DNA of 64,000 bases, taken from Epiperipatus broadwayi. Lineage: Eukaryota > Onychophora > Udeonychophora > Euonychophora > Peripatidae. The notes beneath the pieces are model-generated. The model worked only from the letters and a program-made list of their open reading frames with translations, was not told the DNA's origin and ran no database searches. The stretch's first letter is position 1. Each line of letters opens with the position of its first letter. Shown one piece after another: positions 50,401-62,149 of this stretch. The translations under genes and the position numbers were made by a program. The stretch spans positions 10,081,158 through 10,145,157 of the forward strand of contig JAQFVV010012423.1 in assembly GCA_028023455.1 (NCBI GenBank), written 5' to 3'.

Positions 50401-53008
50401 ATATTTTCATACAAAATTTCTTATTCAAGATTAATTAACCATTCTATTAATTTAATTTATAAAAAAAATGAATATAGTACCAAATGATGACATTTTTGCA
50501 TCAAGTCAGTCAATTTACCAATTTAAACAAAAGATTAATTGTTGGCAATTATTATATTTGTATAGATAACTGGCATTACTTTAAGGCATCAATGATGGAT
50601 GCTTCCTATAATGTACATACTGGAGAGTGATTTGTCAATTTTTATGTATAGTATAGAAGCTGAATAATAAATGTTTTACGAATGCTAGTTATAGCTAATA
50701 TTTTGCCAGAATTGTTTACTTACATTTCAAGGTGTATTAATTTATTAATTATATATTTTAATGTAAGGTTTGTTGATCAAAGGTAATTAATAAAATGTTC
50801 TGACTCTGCCATGATTAGTATTCAGCCATATTGGAATAAGTGATCCTAGTGTCAAATAAGCAGGCTTTAAACATCAAATCAGTCAGTTTATCAATATTAA
50901 TGTAAAAAAGATGGTGTTAAACTTGCATGGACAATTGGTATATCAGTACAAGACAAATGAGTGTTTACATATTGTAGAATGATTTATCAATTTTACATAT
51001 AATGTAACAATTGAAAACAGATGCTTATTGCAGCATGTTGTATGAAAGTGACTTTACTCTCTTTCTTTGCAGATATATATATATATATATATGTGTGTGT
51101 GTATGTATTATAATGTCCAACTTGTAATTGTTATAGTTCTTAATAATAGCCAATTATATAATAACTGTTTTTAGAATTAAATATATAAACTATTATAATC
51201 ATATATTATATGAGATACTTTTATATTATTTTATCTCACATATAAAAGTTAAGTGATATGACTATGATATTAGAGACTGACTGACGTCATATTCCTGAAA
51301 AAAATATACAAAAAATTCATATTGTTACCTTACTTATTTATTGTATATTAAATACCTAAAGAGAGATCTGAATTCCAAATTGTTCGAAAAATAATAAAAA
51401 TCATAGATAATAATGATGACATTCTACCTACAACCAAAAACTAGAGAAGTCAATAAAAAAACTTAGATAGAAAAAATTAAAAATCAGAGTAAAATATGAG
51501 ATTGTGGATAAGTCTGAAAAAAATAAAAGATTGTCGTGAAAGCTGAAGTTAAAATTGATTATGAAGGCAAAAAAGTAATTGATAATTTTTGTCTTATTGA
51601 ATCCAATTATCAGCAACAAAGGATCTAAAAGTTCAATGAAATATTAGACAGTAACTGAGGAGAGTTTCAGTGAAAATCCTAAAAAATATATTTAAATGTA
51701 ATTACATATTTTAAATAATTAATATAATGTTGCAACTATTTTATTTTCTGTGACTCTTTATGAATATAAAAAGAAGAGACATGATATAATCAAAGTTGAA
51801 AATATATTTGGTGTTTTTGATGACAACAATGAGCAGCATAAAGAGACAAGTGAATACTTGATCAGATTAGAAGTAAACTTTTGAATAATAAAAAAAAATA
51901 ATCAGAAAGTGTCTAGTGATTCAAGGTTTGAAAAGGCTACAAAAGATGTTTATCATTGATTTAGAATGACTATGATTACAACACAAACCTGGGTCATTGA
52001 AAGGTCTAAAATAGAAATAGCTGATAGAATATTCTAAAGAAATGGCATTTATTTAATCACTTGGAAGTAAGATCAAATGCAAGGCACTTAATAATAACAA
52101 TATTCAATTTTAATTGATGCATAAATATTTAATCTATGAGCAGTATTGTTGTTTAAAAAACAAACAAAAAAAATAGGTGTGCAAACTATGATCTGATATT
52201 GGAGTAAGCTACATTGCTTGTAGATTATTTTAAGCTTACAAATAGTTTAACTAACTTATTCTTGTGATATTAAAAGTTGCTTAAAAGTTTCTGATGTAAC
52301 TCTAAATAATGAAATATTAAAATAAATTGTGATAAGATTTTGATAAGCAATGTCTATCTATCAAAGAAAAAGGGGTTTGATGTTGGATTTCGAATTATTG
52401 CTTTTCTCCAATTGATTTCTAGAAAACAACTTAGCATGCCCACATAACATATTATTATTGAACAGGGACAAATTTTAAACAAATTAATCTACATATCATT
52501 AATACATGTAATTATTATTCCTCTACAAATAGCTAATGCAGAAGTCTTTGCCTGCAGTGATCTATTTAAAAAAATATTTTATTTTATTTTTTATCACAAT
52601 TACTTTTAATGTTTTCTGCTTAATATTAATAATATATATTTTTATAAGTTAAACAAAATAAAAATAATCAAAATTGTGCTTCATCTACAAGTACAATTCA
52701 TATAAATGAACATTTGCACAATCTTTTATTTACTTCTTTAATATTTATTTAGCAACTAACTAACATAATGAATAATATAATGGATTTAAAGTTTAAAATT
52801 TAAATTGTAAACTGAATTATATTTGAAACATTTAAAAATTAAATTAGAACTGATTAGCCGATATTTATCATCATTGACAAAAAATAATAGAGAATTTTTT
52901 GAGTGGATTTAAAAGATTAAACTCAACATTATCACTAATATGGACACCACATTGACTTTTTATGCATTTGATTAAAAATGTAATTATCTCAGTACTATTA
53001 AATTACAA
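50401..53008. other. AT-rich stretch with a possible decayed ORF
   Basis: Around 51765-51875 a plus-strand frame reads YKKKRHDIIKVENIFGVFDD, then NNEQHKETSEYLIRLEVNF, with stops on both sides. More Lys/Glu-rich fragments lie at 51540-51660. This may be a decayed transposable-element ORF. No domain recognised and no gene supported. Confidence 0.3.
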
Positions 53009-53516
53009 AATTAATCATATAATTAAACTTGGTTGGAGTGCTTTTGGTAGAAATAATATTAAAAGGGAATGTGCTTATGTGTTTGAAAAAAAAGGTTTTT
53101 AATAGTGTTTACCAATTCTTACTTATGGATCTGAGACTTGGACACTTAATTGAAGAGCAACACAGAGACTTCATACCATTCAAGAAGTATGGAGAGATGC
53201 ATGTTGGGAGTAACAAGAGGAGATTGAAAATACAATATATGTGTAAGAGAACAAACATGGTTGAAAGAATTAAAAGACTGAAATGGAGTTGAGCTGGACA
53301 TAGAGATAATAATAGATGAACAATTGAAATCTTACACTGGTTTCCACAAGATTATAAAAGACACAGAAAGAGACCACACATGAGATAGATGGATGATATA
53401 AGAAAGTGTGCAGGCATGATGTGGAGAAGAGAGGCTAGAGATCAGAGAAGATGGATTGAACTTGGACAGACCTTCAACTTTCAGTGTATTGATAATGGTT
53501 GATGATGATGATGATT
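53009..53516 (+). mobile_element. RTE-type LINE, copy C, 3' fragment
   Basis: The segment matches the last ~500 bp of copies A and B: IIKLGWSAFGRNN, MCLKKKVFN, LTYGSETW-type residues in another frame, RIKRLKWS, and the KRP..RPH.RW block. It ends in a (GAT)n tail at about 53500-53516. Several indels and stops show that it is older than A and B. It is a typical 5'-truncated insertion. A 54-kb-side duplication could not be confirmed. Confidence 0.85.
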
Positions 53517-55854
53517 ACATGACATTAGATAACTTAATAAAAATAACATCGTATGTTCTATAAAGCTAGTGTATTATAACAACAATAAAACTGAAAAAAT
53601 ACAATTATTATCATACAATAAAAAATGTTTAAAAATAAATATTTTTAAAGCTAATAATTTTAAATTTATTTTTAAGTTGTACATTTTGGTATGTAAATTT
53701 TAAAACAGAACTTTTTATATTAATTTTAAATTACTCTATATAAAATTGTAATTAAAATTGCATACAATTTACTCTTTATATTGCTATAATTTTTTTGCAC
53801 AAACCAGAACAACTTATTATTTCATTTTTTAATACAAAATATAATGTCAAATCATTGAGATGGTCCTATCAAAATAAATATTAAATTATGCAATAACTTC
53901 TTTTCAACTATTCTTATAAAAATAAGTATTAAATTATGCAATAATTTTTTTTTCAAACATTTAACAAAAAGATTGATATAAGTTGGAAAGCAAATCTACA
54001 TTACTAACTGCATCTTGAACAATTCATATAAATATATATATTGTACCCCTTCACACCTATCACCAACACTAACAATTACCCGGGAGCACCAATTCTATAA
54101 ATCATAGAACAAAATATTTATTTAACTTTACCTAAATCTATTCATGAGGCTCTTAATTAAAGCTTTCACCTAAAACTAACTCAGTTGAGGGATACAGAGG
54201 TGTATGAGGTGTACAATGTACATTAGATGTGGGAGAAAATATTATTACTAATAGGAATAAACATCTATCAAGTTCTATGCTAAACAAAAATTAAATTGGT
54301 AAAATTCTACCAGCTAAAATTAACTAATTATACTTTATTTCACCTCCTCCCATCATCCATATGCACTGAACAACCTCTACTATATTATACAATTAAACTA
54401 ATAACTAAAATAAAATAAAAAATAATATTTCAGAAATTGTAATGTATAATTCACTAGATCTAAACTCAAATTAAACTTATCATTCCTAAATTTTAACTAC
54501 TCACTAATCTAATCTGGATAAATAAATTTATTATCTAATCTAAATTATATATTGAAGATCTCAGGGAAGTAACTTATGGTATGGCTTGATCTAACATTTC
54601 TATACCTCAAATTATTATTTAACACTATAAAAATAATATTATAAACCAAACAATACCCTAATTAGATACTTGCAGTTAGATAATGAAAGAAATCGGGCAC
54701 ATTTTGATTTCAATTCATCATCTAAACAAAAATTAAATAACAAACCCTTTTAAAAATGATCAGTAGGTAATTGGCATCTCATATAGTGTTTGAATCAAGG
54801 AAATCAACATCATCATATCTTGAGATTTATTATAATTAAATAAAATACAATTATGTTACATTAAATAAAATAAATGTATAAGCATGTGTGGAAGTGTGAA
54901 ACACGAATGAATGTTATAGAAGAAACTCCAAATACAAATTTAGATAACAAAATATTTATTAATCAAATAGAAAATAGTTAAATCAACATCTACTTTTCTT
55001 TTATTGTTATGAACAAAAATTCCAAAGGGATTTCATATCATTGAGTACAGATTATACAAGAAGATATAATACAACATGATTCATTAACTTTTACATCTAC
55101 TATATATTTTCATCAGAGCATTTTGATAGATTGGTAAACATTTTATTTGAAACATTAAATGAACTAAATAAATCCCTATTATTTACTGTAAAGAAATGGC
55201 TCTTTAGCTATCAGTGATTTCTGATAGACTTCTACAAAAATAAAACAAAATAAATATGACCTTACACTTTTAGCAACTGTTTACTAAAATATCTTTTATT
55301 CAGCATTTTGCTGAATATCACTCATTTACTAACTAAAAATTTATAACGACAACATAGATTAACATTCTAATTACTGGACAAATTAAGATTTTGTATTGTT
55401 ACTCTAACATATCTTAAATAAAATTACAATAAGGGGATTTAAACTAAGAATAATATTGGGCTATCTTACCAAAGAAAATGAATACTTCTATTAATTAAAT
55501 GTATTCTCCTTTGTAATTTTAAGGTACAGTATACTATTGAATAATTAGGTTCTGCTTTGCCAAAATAAAGTAAATCTTTGTATTCATTAACTAATGTCCT
55601 ATCTTTGCTTAATTATTTATGCAAATTATGATTAAATGATAAAAATCAATGAGATGAAGCTTAAATGATTACTACAAAATATTTTAACATGATAAGTAAA
55701 GTTCTACATTAATAATGAATTTTTTTATATCAAAATTAACAATCTGTGCATGAATCTGTATTATGCTGTGTGTCAAAGAAAATAAATAAATAATGTTAAT
55801 CAATCTAATCGGTTTGCTTATGATATTTCAATATAATCATAATACGGTTGGAAG
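53517..55854. other. AT-rich non-coding stretch
   Basis: A short tandem duplication with a shared attaaattatgcaataa core at about 53876-53950. No gene supported. This side lies downstream of the minus-strand gene model. Confidence 0.5.
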
Positions 55855-55870
55855 CGAAGATCAATCAATC

Positions 55871-55876
55871 TTTATT
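55871..55876 (-). terminator. AATAAA polyadenylation signal of the minus-strand gene model
   Basis: The reverse complement reads gataaataaag, followed by a GT/T-rich stretch. It lies about 475 nt past the stop codon. An alternative AATAAA is at 55921-55926. Confidence 0.5.
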
Positions 55877-56351
55877 TATCAACTATAATACAGATGTTTT
55901 ATAAGACACTATACTTTCCTTTTATTCTTCCTTTTTATCATAAACCATCAAACACTAGGCTATAGCATAAGTTGGAAAACATCCAATACACACATGGGAT
56001 AAAAGATTTCTATACTTCAAAACAGGTAAATACCACAATAACTTCCAAGTCTATCTTTAAGACTAAATAATTGGTGGAATAACTCATCACCAAATGAAAA
56101 TTAGTAATATAACATCTCTAACTTCATACACATTTAATTCAGTATATCAAATATAAAAGGAGGACTCAGTCCACTCCTATCAAAATACTCCAATACATGG
56201 AAAATAAAGGATTACTCAATCCTATACACTACAATACTCTGCACTGGGCCAACTACCCATATTAAATATTCAACTAACAAATACACTGATTCAATCCCAT
56301 AAAATATTATAAACATTGTAAACTTTATAGCATGTAGCCACAAAATACTTT

Positions 56352-56461
56352 TCATTCAGTCATAACAAAGAAATAATAATTCTCTCTTAAACAACTTTCT
56401 AATTCTTCAAATGATTGATCCTCTTTTCCTTCCGAATCCGATTGATTTAAAATCATTTTCA
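56352..56461 (-). CDS. Coding exon 3 of the putative secreted-protein gene
   Basis: The acceptor ctgtaatttccag-type site (minus strand, just above 56461) is followed by 2 nt that complete a Val codon, then 35 codons and the stop TGA (56352-56354). It encodes the acidic mature region ending ENYYFFVMTE. The 3' UTR continues to about 55855. Confidence 0.5.
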
Positions 56462-58067
56462 CTGGAAATTACATATAATTATAATAAGTTTAATAATAGA
56501 CACACACACACGTATAAGCATGTGATATACAGACCATTTAAAATCGCAGTAAGCAAGGAATTACTGTTAAAATATTAATTATTACTGCTAGAATTAATAA
56601 AGAATAAAATATCTCATATCTGACAATATTTAGGACCTGGTAATGTTCAAAGAACAATTGAAGAATAAAATACTAATTACTATGGACAAAGCAAGACGAA
56701 TAATTTTTTTATAATATGATACATTAATATTGGCAAGACTCTGTAGTTAAATTGAACCTAAATAAATAATAAAATTGTATGTTATAGCTGAAATAATTCT
56801 TGAAAATAATTATTTTCTAATTTATAAAAAAAAATATATTCGGTAAGATTTGATATAATGAACTCTTTTTTTTTAAAAAAAAAAAAAACAATTACTCACC
56901 CTTTTGAATGGACTCTTCCATTCGTTTATTATGTGCGTGGATCATTAACACAAGCACGACCAAACTTATCTTATTAAAATAATAACAATAATAAAAATAA
57001 AATTACCAGCATAATGTATTTTTATATTATGCTAATTTGAGACGTTCTTGGAGAAAAATATAATAATAATAATACATATAATAAACATATTTAAAATAAT
57101 AAAACATTCCTTAACTAATACTATCTATCTAAAATACCATTACATAAAATAAAGTTCTCTTCTTTTTTCTTTCCAAACGAAATGAAACGAAAGTTTATAA
57201 AAGTTTTTACATGACTTTCCTTGTCATGTTTTCAAATAGATAAGGAAAATAATTATACTGTACAAGACAAATATTAACACAGAATGGTACAATTTCTGCA
57301 TGAGAAAATGACACAATATTATTTTTCTTTGTTGAATCCATATGAGCATATTCAATGTTTTTTTTAGTTATCAACTAATGAATTGCTATTGACATTGTAA
57401 ATAATGAATTTCCTTAATTAAACAATATATTTCATGATGCAAGTAAAATAGAAGTTTGTATTTTATTCCTAGGATATACTTAACATTTAATTTCACAATC
57501 ATAAAGCCATTCAGAAATATACGTAGTTATTCAATTAATAATATTTATTTAGATAAACTCATTGGTAATATTAATACAGCAATGTCACATAACTTTATCC
57601 ATTTATAATTTCATTCTTCCCACTAGTCTAGAAGAACAAATAATTATTAAAGTACATTTAATGACATATTTAATCTTATATCTTTCTTTTCCAAAGGTAA
57701 AAATATAAATAATTACGCCGCTATTCTAAGACATATGACAATAAAATTACATATTCCTTGTGTATATTTTAAATTTTGAGTTTTCTTTTATATTTAACAT
57801 GAAATTTGTACATTAAAGTTCTGAGAACGTTCAATGACAGTTCACATCTTTCCTCCACATAAATGAAGCAAGTAGCAGTTGTTCCCTTCATAGTATAATT
57901 AAAGCTTAAAAACTTAATTGTTATAAAATAAACAAATATTCTTTTATCCTTCCCTGTTAATTTTAAATTTAAATAAAACAATTTAACAGTCCTATTAAGC
58001 ATTCCCATTTCTTAAATAATAATTTATCTTGAATAATAGAATATAACACTTACGTATACTTTAGCAT
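56352..58067 (-). CDS. Putative small secreted protein, three coding exons (predicted)
   Basis: Model: coding join 58067-58054, 56964-56900, 56461-56352, giving 62 residues. Exon 1 starts at ATG 58065-58067 (G at -3) and ends at the donor TATAC/gtaagt (phase 2). Exon 2 begins after a weak aag acceptor at 56965-56966, is 65 nt long and ends at AAGG/gtgagt (phase 1). Exon 3 begins after a good ttccag acceptor and ends with TGA. The phases match at both junctions. The N-terminus, MLKYTLVVLVLMIHAHN, is a textbook signal peptide: a Lys, a hydrophobic core, then Ala/His. A basic KR pair follows. The mature part is acidic in the middle (SDSEGKEDQSFEELES), has one Cys, and ends in aromatic YYFF. I do not recognise the family. 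Secretion is inferred. Weak points are the exon 2 acceptor and the small size; an upstream exon could extend the 5' end. Confidence 0.5.
56900..56964 (-). CDS. Coding exon 2 of the putative secreted-protein gene
   Basis: 65 nt encoding the hydrophobic core LVVLVLMIHAHN and then KRMEESIQK. The donor gggtgagt at 56894-56899 is strong. The acceptor aagataag is weak because it has A rather than a pyrimidine before AG, though a T-rich stretch lies upstream; it is the only nearby AG that keeps the frame open. Confidence 0.5.
57769..58008 (-). other. Open frame inside intron 1 of the gene model, status unknown
   Basis: A 79-codon frame lies between exons 1 and 2. The part after an internal Met reads MKGTTATCFIYVEERCELSL, and the end is Lys-rich. 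An acceptor-like aaattaacag lies at its start, but joining it to exon 1 meets a stop at once, and there is no GT donor of quality after it. It may be an alternative terminal exon or chance. Confidence 0.2.
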
Positions 58068-58336
58068 AACGTTGGGACAATTTAAACAATCAGCTGGAGC
58101 AAAATTGACGTATCTCTTAGTGGTTTTTAAGTGCACATTTCGCAAACAAAATAATATAATTAAATTTTTAACTTGAACTCTGGAAGAGGAAAAATAATTT
58201 CACTATTAAACTTTGCTAAATAACTTAGTTATAGCTGTCTTTGGTTAGCTATAACTGCCCTCGTAAAAGTTCTAATAATTGACTCTGACTGACTGAAGTA
58301 ATAATTGATTGACCTCTTCAAAAGTAATAGTAGACT
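58054..58336 (-). other. Exon 1 of the putative secreted-protein gene (mostly 5' UTR)
   Basis: If transcription starts at the Inr-like gcagtct (A at 58336), the leader is about 270 nt and holds only one upstream ATG, with a 3-codon uORF (aaatgtgcacttaa). A very good acceptor-like cctcttccag ends at 58180, so an upstream exon could instead be spliced at 58179. In that case the frame stays open for ~41 codons before the ATG used here, and a longer protein would be possible. Confidence 0.4.
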
Positions 58337-58362
58337 GCCCTTTTTAAAAGTAATAAGTATTC

Positions 58363-58370
58363 CTTTTATA
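58363..58370 (-). promoter_or_regulatory. TATA box of the putative secreted-protein gene
   Basis: The minus strand reads tataaaag, about 34 nt before the Inr-like A at 58336. Confidence 0.45.
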
Positions 58371-58454
58371 AACTTTTTAATAATCATTACATCATATTGT
58401 TCTCTTCCAATTGTTTACGATAATGTCACATTACATCACCAGAAAAAAAAATCG

Positions 58455-58459
58455 CCAAT
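58455..58459 (+). promoter_or_regulatory. CCAAT element upstream of the putative gene
   Basis: ccaat on the plus strand (attgg on the gene strand), about 120 nt upstream of the predicted start. It sits in the only locally GC-rich patch (gccaatcgctcctcccactgg). Confidence 0.35.
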
Positions 58460-58499
58460 CGCTCCTCCCACTGGCAAACTTACTTAATTATGCAAAAAC

Positions 58500-59265
58500 T
58501 TTAGACAGTAAAAAAAAAAATAGAGATGAAAAAAAAATTATTTCGTCTTTTAAATAAATGAAAAAAAAATATTGAACTAATAATTAAATGTGTTTTAAAG
58601 CAGTAGAATAAAATTAATGACAATTGTTTTAATAAATAAAATATTTTACAGTATTTGTCATTATATAATTCACCTGTCCATAATTTATTGATTTATTTAA
58701 AATGTAATTAAGTTAGTTTTTAATACTATTATTGATATAATTAAATATTTGAATGTAATGTGGGATATTTAATGGTTTAATGAAACATGTGAATGAAAAA
58801 TGAAGTTGGATAATGCATGAATATTCAGTAGTAATATACCATAGGTATTACACTATACTGACTGAAATGACAATGTGAATGATGATGAGTGAAACATATT
58901 TTACTGTTTATGCTATAAATTTAAAATGTACAAAACAAATGGACTAGAAAATCATTCTAACAAAACTGAGTACTGCTTTATGAGCAAATAAAACAAGTAA
59001 GCAACAACCTAAACTGTACTGACTCTACATATAACAAGCCACCCCCCTATTCTATTACTGATTATACCCCAAAACAAGATACTAAACATTTGAGAAATCT
59101 TTTAATTATACCTACACTTACTTTTGATTACAGTTTTAAGTCAAAATAAAATAAAAAAAAAAATTTCACGTTATTTCATTTTTTTTAAAGAGGACTATAT
59201 CAGATAATATCTGATATACTACCACACTACTACAATGACTATTTCTGATGCCAAACCAGAAGGTC

Positions 59266-59268
<3 letters not shown>
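58500..59268. other. AT-rich non-coding stretch
   Basis: Nothing supported upstream of the promoter candidate. Confidence 0.5.

Positions 59269-59357
<89 letters not shown>
59269..59357. repeat. (AT)n microsatellite
   Basis: About 88 bp of alternating AT with one central interruption (ttgta). Open frames on both strands here are Tyr-Ile repeats from the microsatellite. Confidence 0.97.
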
Positions 59358-59360
<3 letters not shown>

Positions 59361-59624
59361 CTCAAGCACAAACATACAGACATCATCAATTTCTTCTACA
59401 AACTACTGACAAACTTTTAGTTTTACCATAATCATAGTTTTACTTTCTGAAGAATAATTTTGAAATAATTTACTGAAACATTTCACTTCAATATAATATG
59501 AAAATATTAATATTGCACTCACCCTGAAAAGTAAATATCAATTCAGTCTAAAAATTTCTTTATAAATATATTCAAGAACCTCTATACCATCACACATTCT
59601 TTTCAAATAATATGAATAAAGATA

Positions 59625-59730
59625 CAGTAAAAGATGAATGATTCCATGATGCATTTTGTGCTGAGTCAGCACTCATCAGTTGACCTAGGTTCTACCTCTC
59701 ATATATATCCTTATTATATACACAGTATTT
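59625..59730 (-). repeat. Degenerate R2 fragment
   Basis: A catgatgcattttgtgctgag block, then cagcactcatcagttgacc and ctctcatatata, matches the middle of R2 in reverse sense, with many differences. Confidence 0.45.
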
Positions 59731-59759
59731 ATCAATAGCAACTTGTTACCTTTTGACAT

Positions 59760-59888
59760 ACAAGTATCAAACTTACTTTACCCACAATTTTGACATCATT
59801 CACTATGGATAAATACAGTAATGATTATACTATATTTATCCAAAGTGATGATGTCAAAATTGTGGGTGGATTAAGTTTGATATTTGTA
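59760..59888. repeat. Palindrome, ~56-bp arms
   Basis: The left arm (59760-59815) contains cccacaattttgacatcat and the right arm (59833-59888) contains atgatgtcaaaattgtggg. The arms are about 90% identical around a 17-nt loop. Confidence 0.9.
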
Positions 59889-60349
59889 ATTTTAAAATTT
59901 TTATATTTGGAATTTCTGTGAATATTTTCCTTATAAAAATTTTTAAAAAATAGTTTTTATAATAAAAATTTATTTAAAAAAACTATGCCACTTACCACCA
60001 TTTTAAAGAAAAATAAATTACTTAAGAGATGATATATCATACCAAGCATTAAGCATTTTCAGCTATATTTACTAAAAGACAAAATTGCTTCATTTTGATT
60101 TCTGCAAGTTAGAAGAATGTAAATAAGTTTGAGATGAAAAATTACATTTAAAAAAATAATCAAGCTACTTGCAATCATCTGCTCTTCATAATTATTTCAA
60201 ACAAAGACGTCTGAATTACGATTTCATAATTTTTTATTCTAAATTATTTTTTTCAGAACATCGTCAACTATTTTTTTAAAAGATCTTTTGGGCAATGCAC
60301 ACAAATATTTTTAAACACAATAAATTTACCTGCTTATTTATCTGAATGT

Positions 60350-60560
60350 CTTATATCTATGTCTATCTACCTATTTATTTATTTGCCCACTTATTAATCT
60401 ATCTATCTATATCAGATTTATTTATCTATCAATTTATCTATCTATATATCTAATTAACTTATCTGCTTGTTTGTTTATAATGTACATATATAAAACCATT
60501 CACATATCTATTTATATGCATATATTAATTTATTCATATATACTTGTATCAGTTCATTTA
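60350..60560. repeat. Degenerate (TATC)n-type tract
   Basis: Repeated tatc/atct tetramers with many interruptions, then TTTAT runs. Confidence 0.7.
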
Positions 60561-60754
60561 TTTATTATATATACACACACACAAAATAATAAAAATTATA
60601 AGTGACTAACGCTTTATACATAATTAAAATAGACCTATATATTCACAAAAAATATGATATTTTCTTTTTCAGCTTAGTCTTATCAAATTGTATATATTAC
60701 AAAATTTACAGCATAAAATATTTGTTATATATTAAGATCTTTGACGTTTCTCGC

Positions 60755-60824
60755 CTTGTATTCTCATAATGTAGGTTTATATATATATATATATATATAT
60801 AAACCTACATTATGAGAATACAAG
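60755..60824. repeat. Perfect palindrome with (AT)n centre, first of a pair
   Basis: cttgtattctcataatgtag and its exact complement ctacattatgagaatacaag flank about 20 bp of (AT)n plus ggtttat/ataaacc. Confidence 0.95.
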
Positions 60825-60838
60825 TTTGAATATCTTTC

Positions 60839-60872
<34 letters not shown>

Positions 60873-60889
60873 GAAAGATATTCAAACTT
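60822..60889. repeat. Perfect palindrome with (AT)n centre, second of a pair
   Basis: aagtttgaatatctttcaac and its exact complement gttgaaagatattcaaactt flank about 28 bp of (AT)n. It overlaps the end of the first palindrome by 3 nt. Confidence 0.95.
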
Positions 60890-62149
60890 TATGCAGATTG
60901 GATAGTCTATTTTTTAAAAAGGGGAAAGCAAGATTAATTTCAGTTGATAAAAGTGTAGTTATTAGCTGTATGTCAAACTTCCTTGATCTTTTGCTTAGGC
61001 TCAAGTATATGGCCAATGAGGTTTTGGTTCTTCAAGAAAATTGACTTATGCTTGGGCTTGTCTGAGGTTCTTACTATACATATATCAGTTTTGTGAAAGC
61101 CCAGTAAATAGTGATGGATGTTACATCCTGCAATCTTTGGCAAATATATGGTTTCTTCTATAAGCACTAATGAAGAGTAACACACTCTGTGTTTTTAAGA
61201 CTAAGGCTAGAGTTAACTCAGGATTAATAAGAAAATAATTGCATGGATATAAAGTGAATTTATGTCTTCTATGATAGGACACTATAAAAGGGATTTTATG
61301 TACAACACCTTACCAAATAATTTTATGTTTCACATAGCATTAATATGATAATAATGTACTTAATCCAGATATATTTTATGTGTAAGCTAATATCTTAAAT
61401 ATGACTTTTACATCGTGAATATGCAGTGAATATGCAATGGTGATGTTTCTTTTATAACGATAAAAGAAAAATTAATAATTACTTTATTACACAGTATAAA
61501 ATAACTGATAAAAACAAATAATAACAATGAAATATCTAATAAATATTATTATTTATTTTCTAAGTCTAATTTGAATTTAGGATATGGAAAATGTGTTATC
61601 ATATAGTGTTGTGAAGACACTAACATTAAATAGGAATTGGTCATTTATTATTTCAAAATAATCCTCAATGTAAATATTGGAGGATAATAGTTGTCATTAT
61701 CATAAAATATAAATGTTATATAGTCATCTTTAATCCGTTTGTTTTACTAACTAACCAAATTATTAATCAATCACACTTAATAATGCTGGAGAAGTTTTCA
61801 CTCTTTTAAGAAAAGCAAGTACAAATCATTGCTTATCATATCTAGAAGATATTTACCGCATTGGGCTTATTTATTTCACCTCAAGATCCTTTATTGGATT
61901 CAATTGCAGTCTTAAACATTAAGAGTGCTACTCTACTAACAAAATATAACTATATCGTTAGGGTGCCTTGTTACATACTATATAACAGTAAAAAATAATA
62001 CTAACGTGCAAGAATGATGCATAAAATATCCCTTACAGATTTGTTTATCTACATAAGGGTGATTACCTCCATTTTAGCTTTGAGGTTGAACTTAAGAATC
62101 TATAAAACATATATTTGCAATATAGCACAGTTTTTTGGGGTTTTTTTTT
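60890..62149. other. Non-coding stretch with one unassigned minus-strand frame
   Basis: A minus-strand frame at 60973-61185 (70 codons) has less AT-driven composition: IYLPKIAGCNIHHYLLGFHK, then RTSDKPKHKSIFLKNQNLIG. No domain is recognised, and stops lie on both sides. It may be an exon or a transposon fragment. Confidence 0.3.

Noticed and set aside
59166-59420. Tyr-Ile repeat frames on both strands
   Set aside because: Products of reading through the (AT)n microsatellite.
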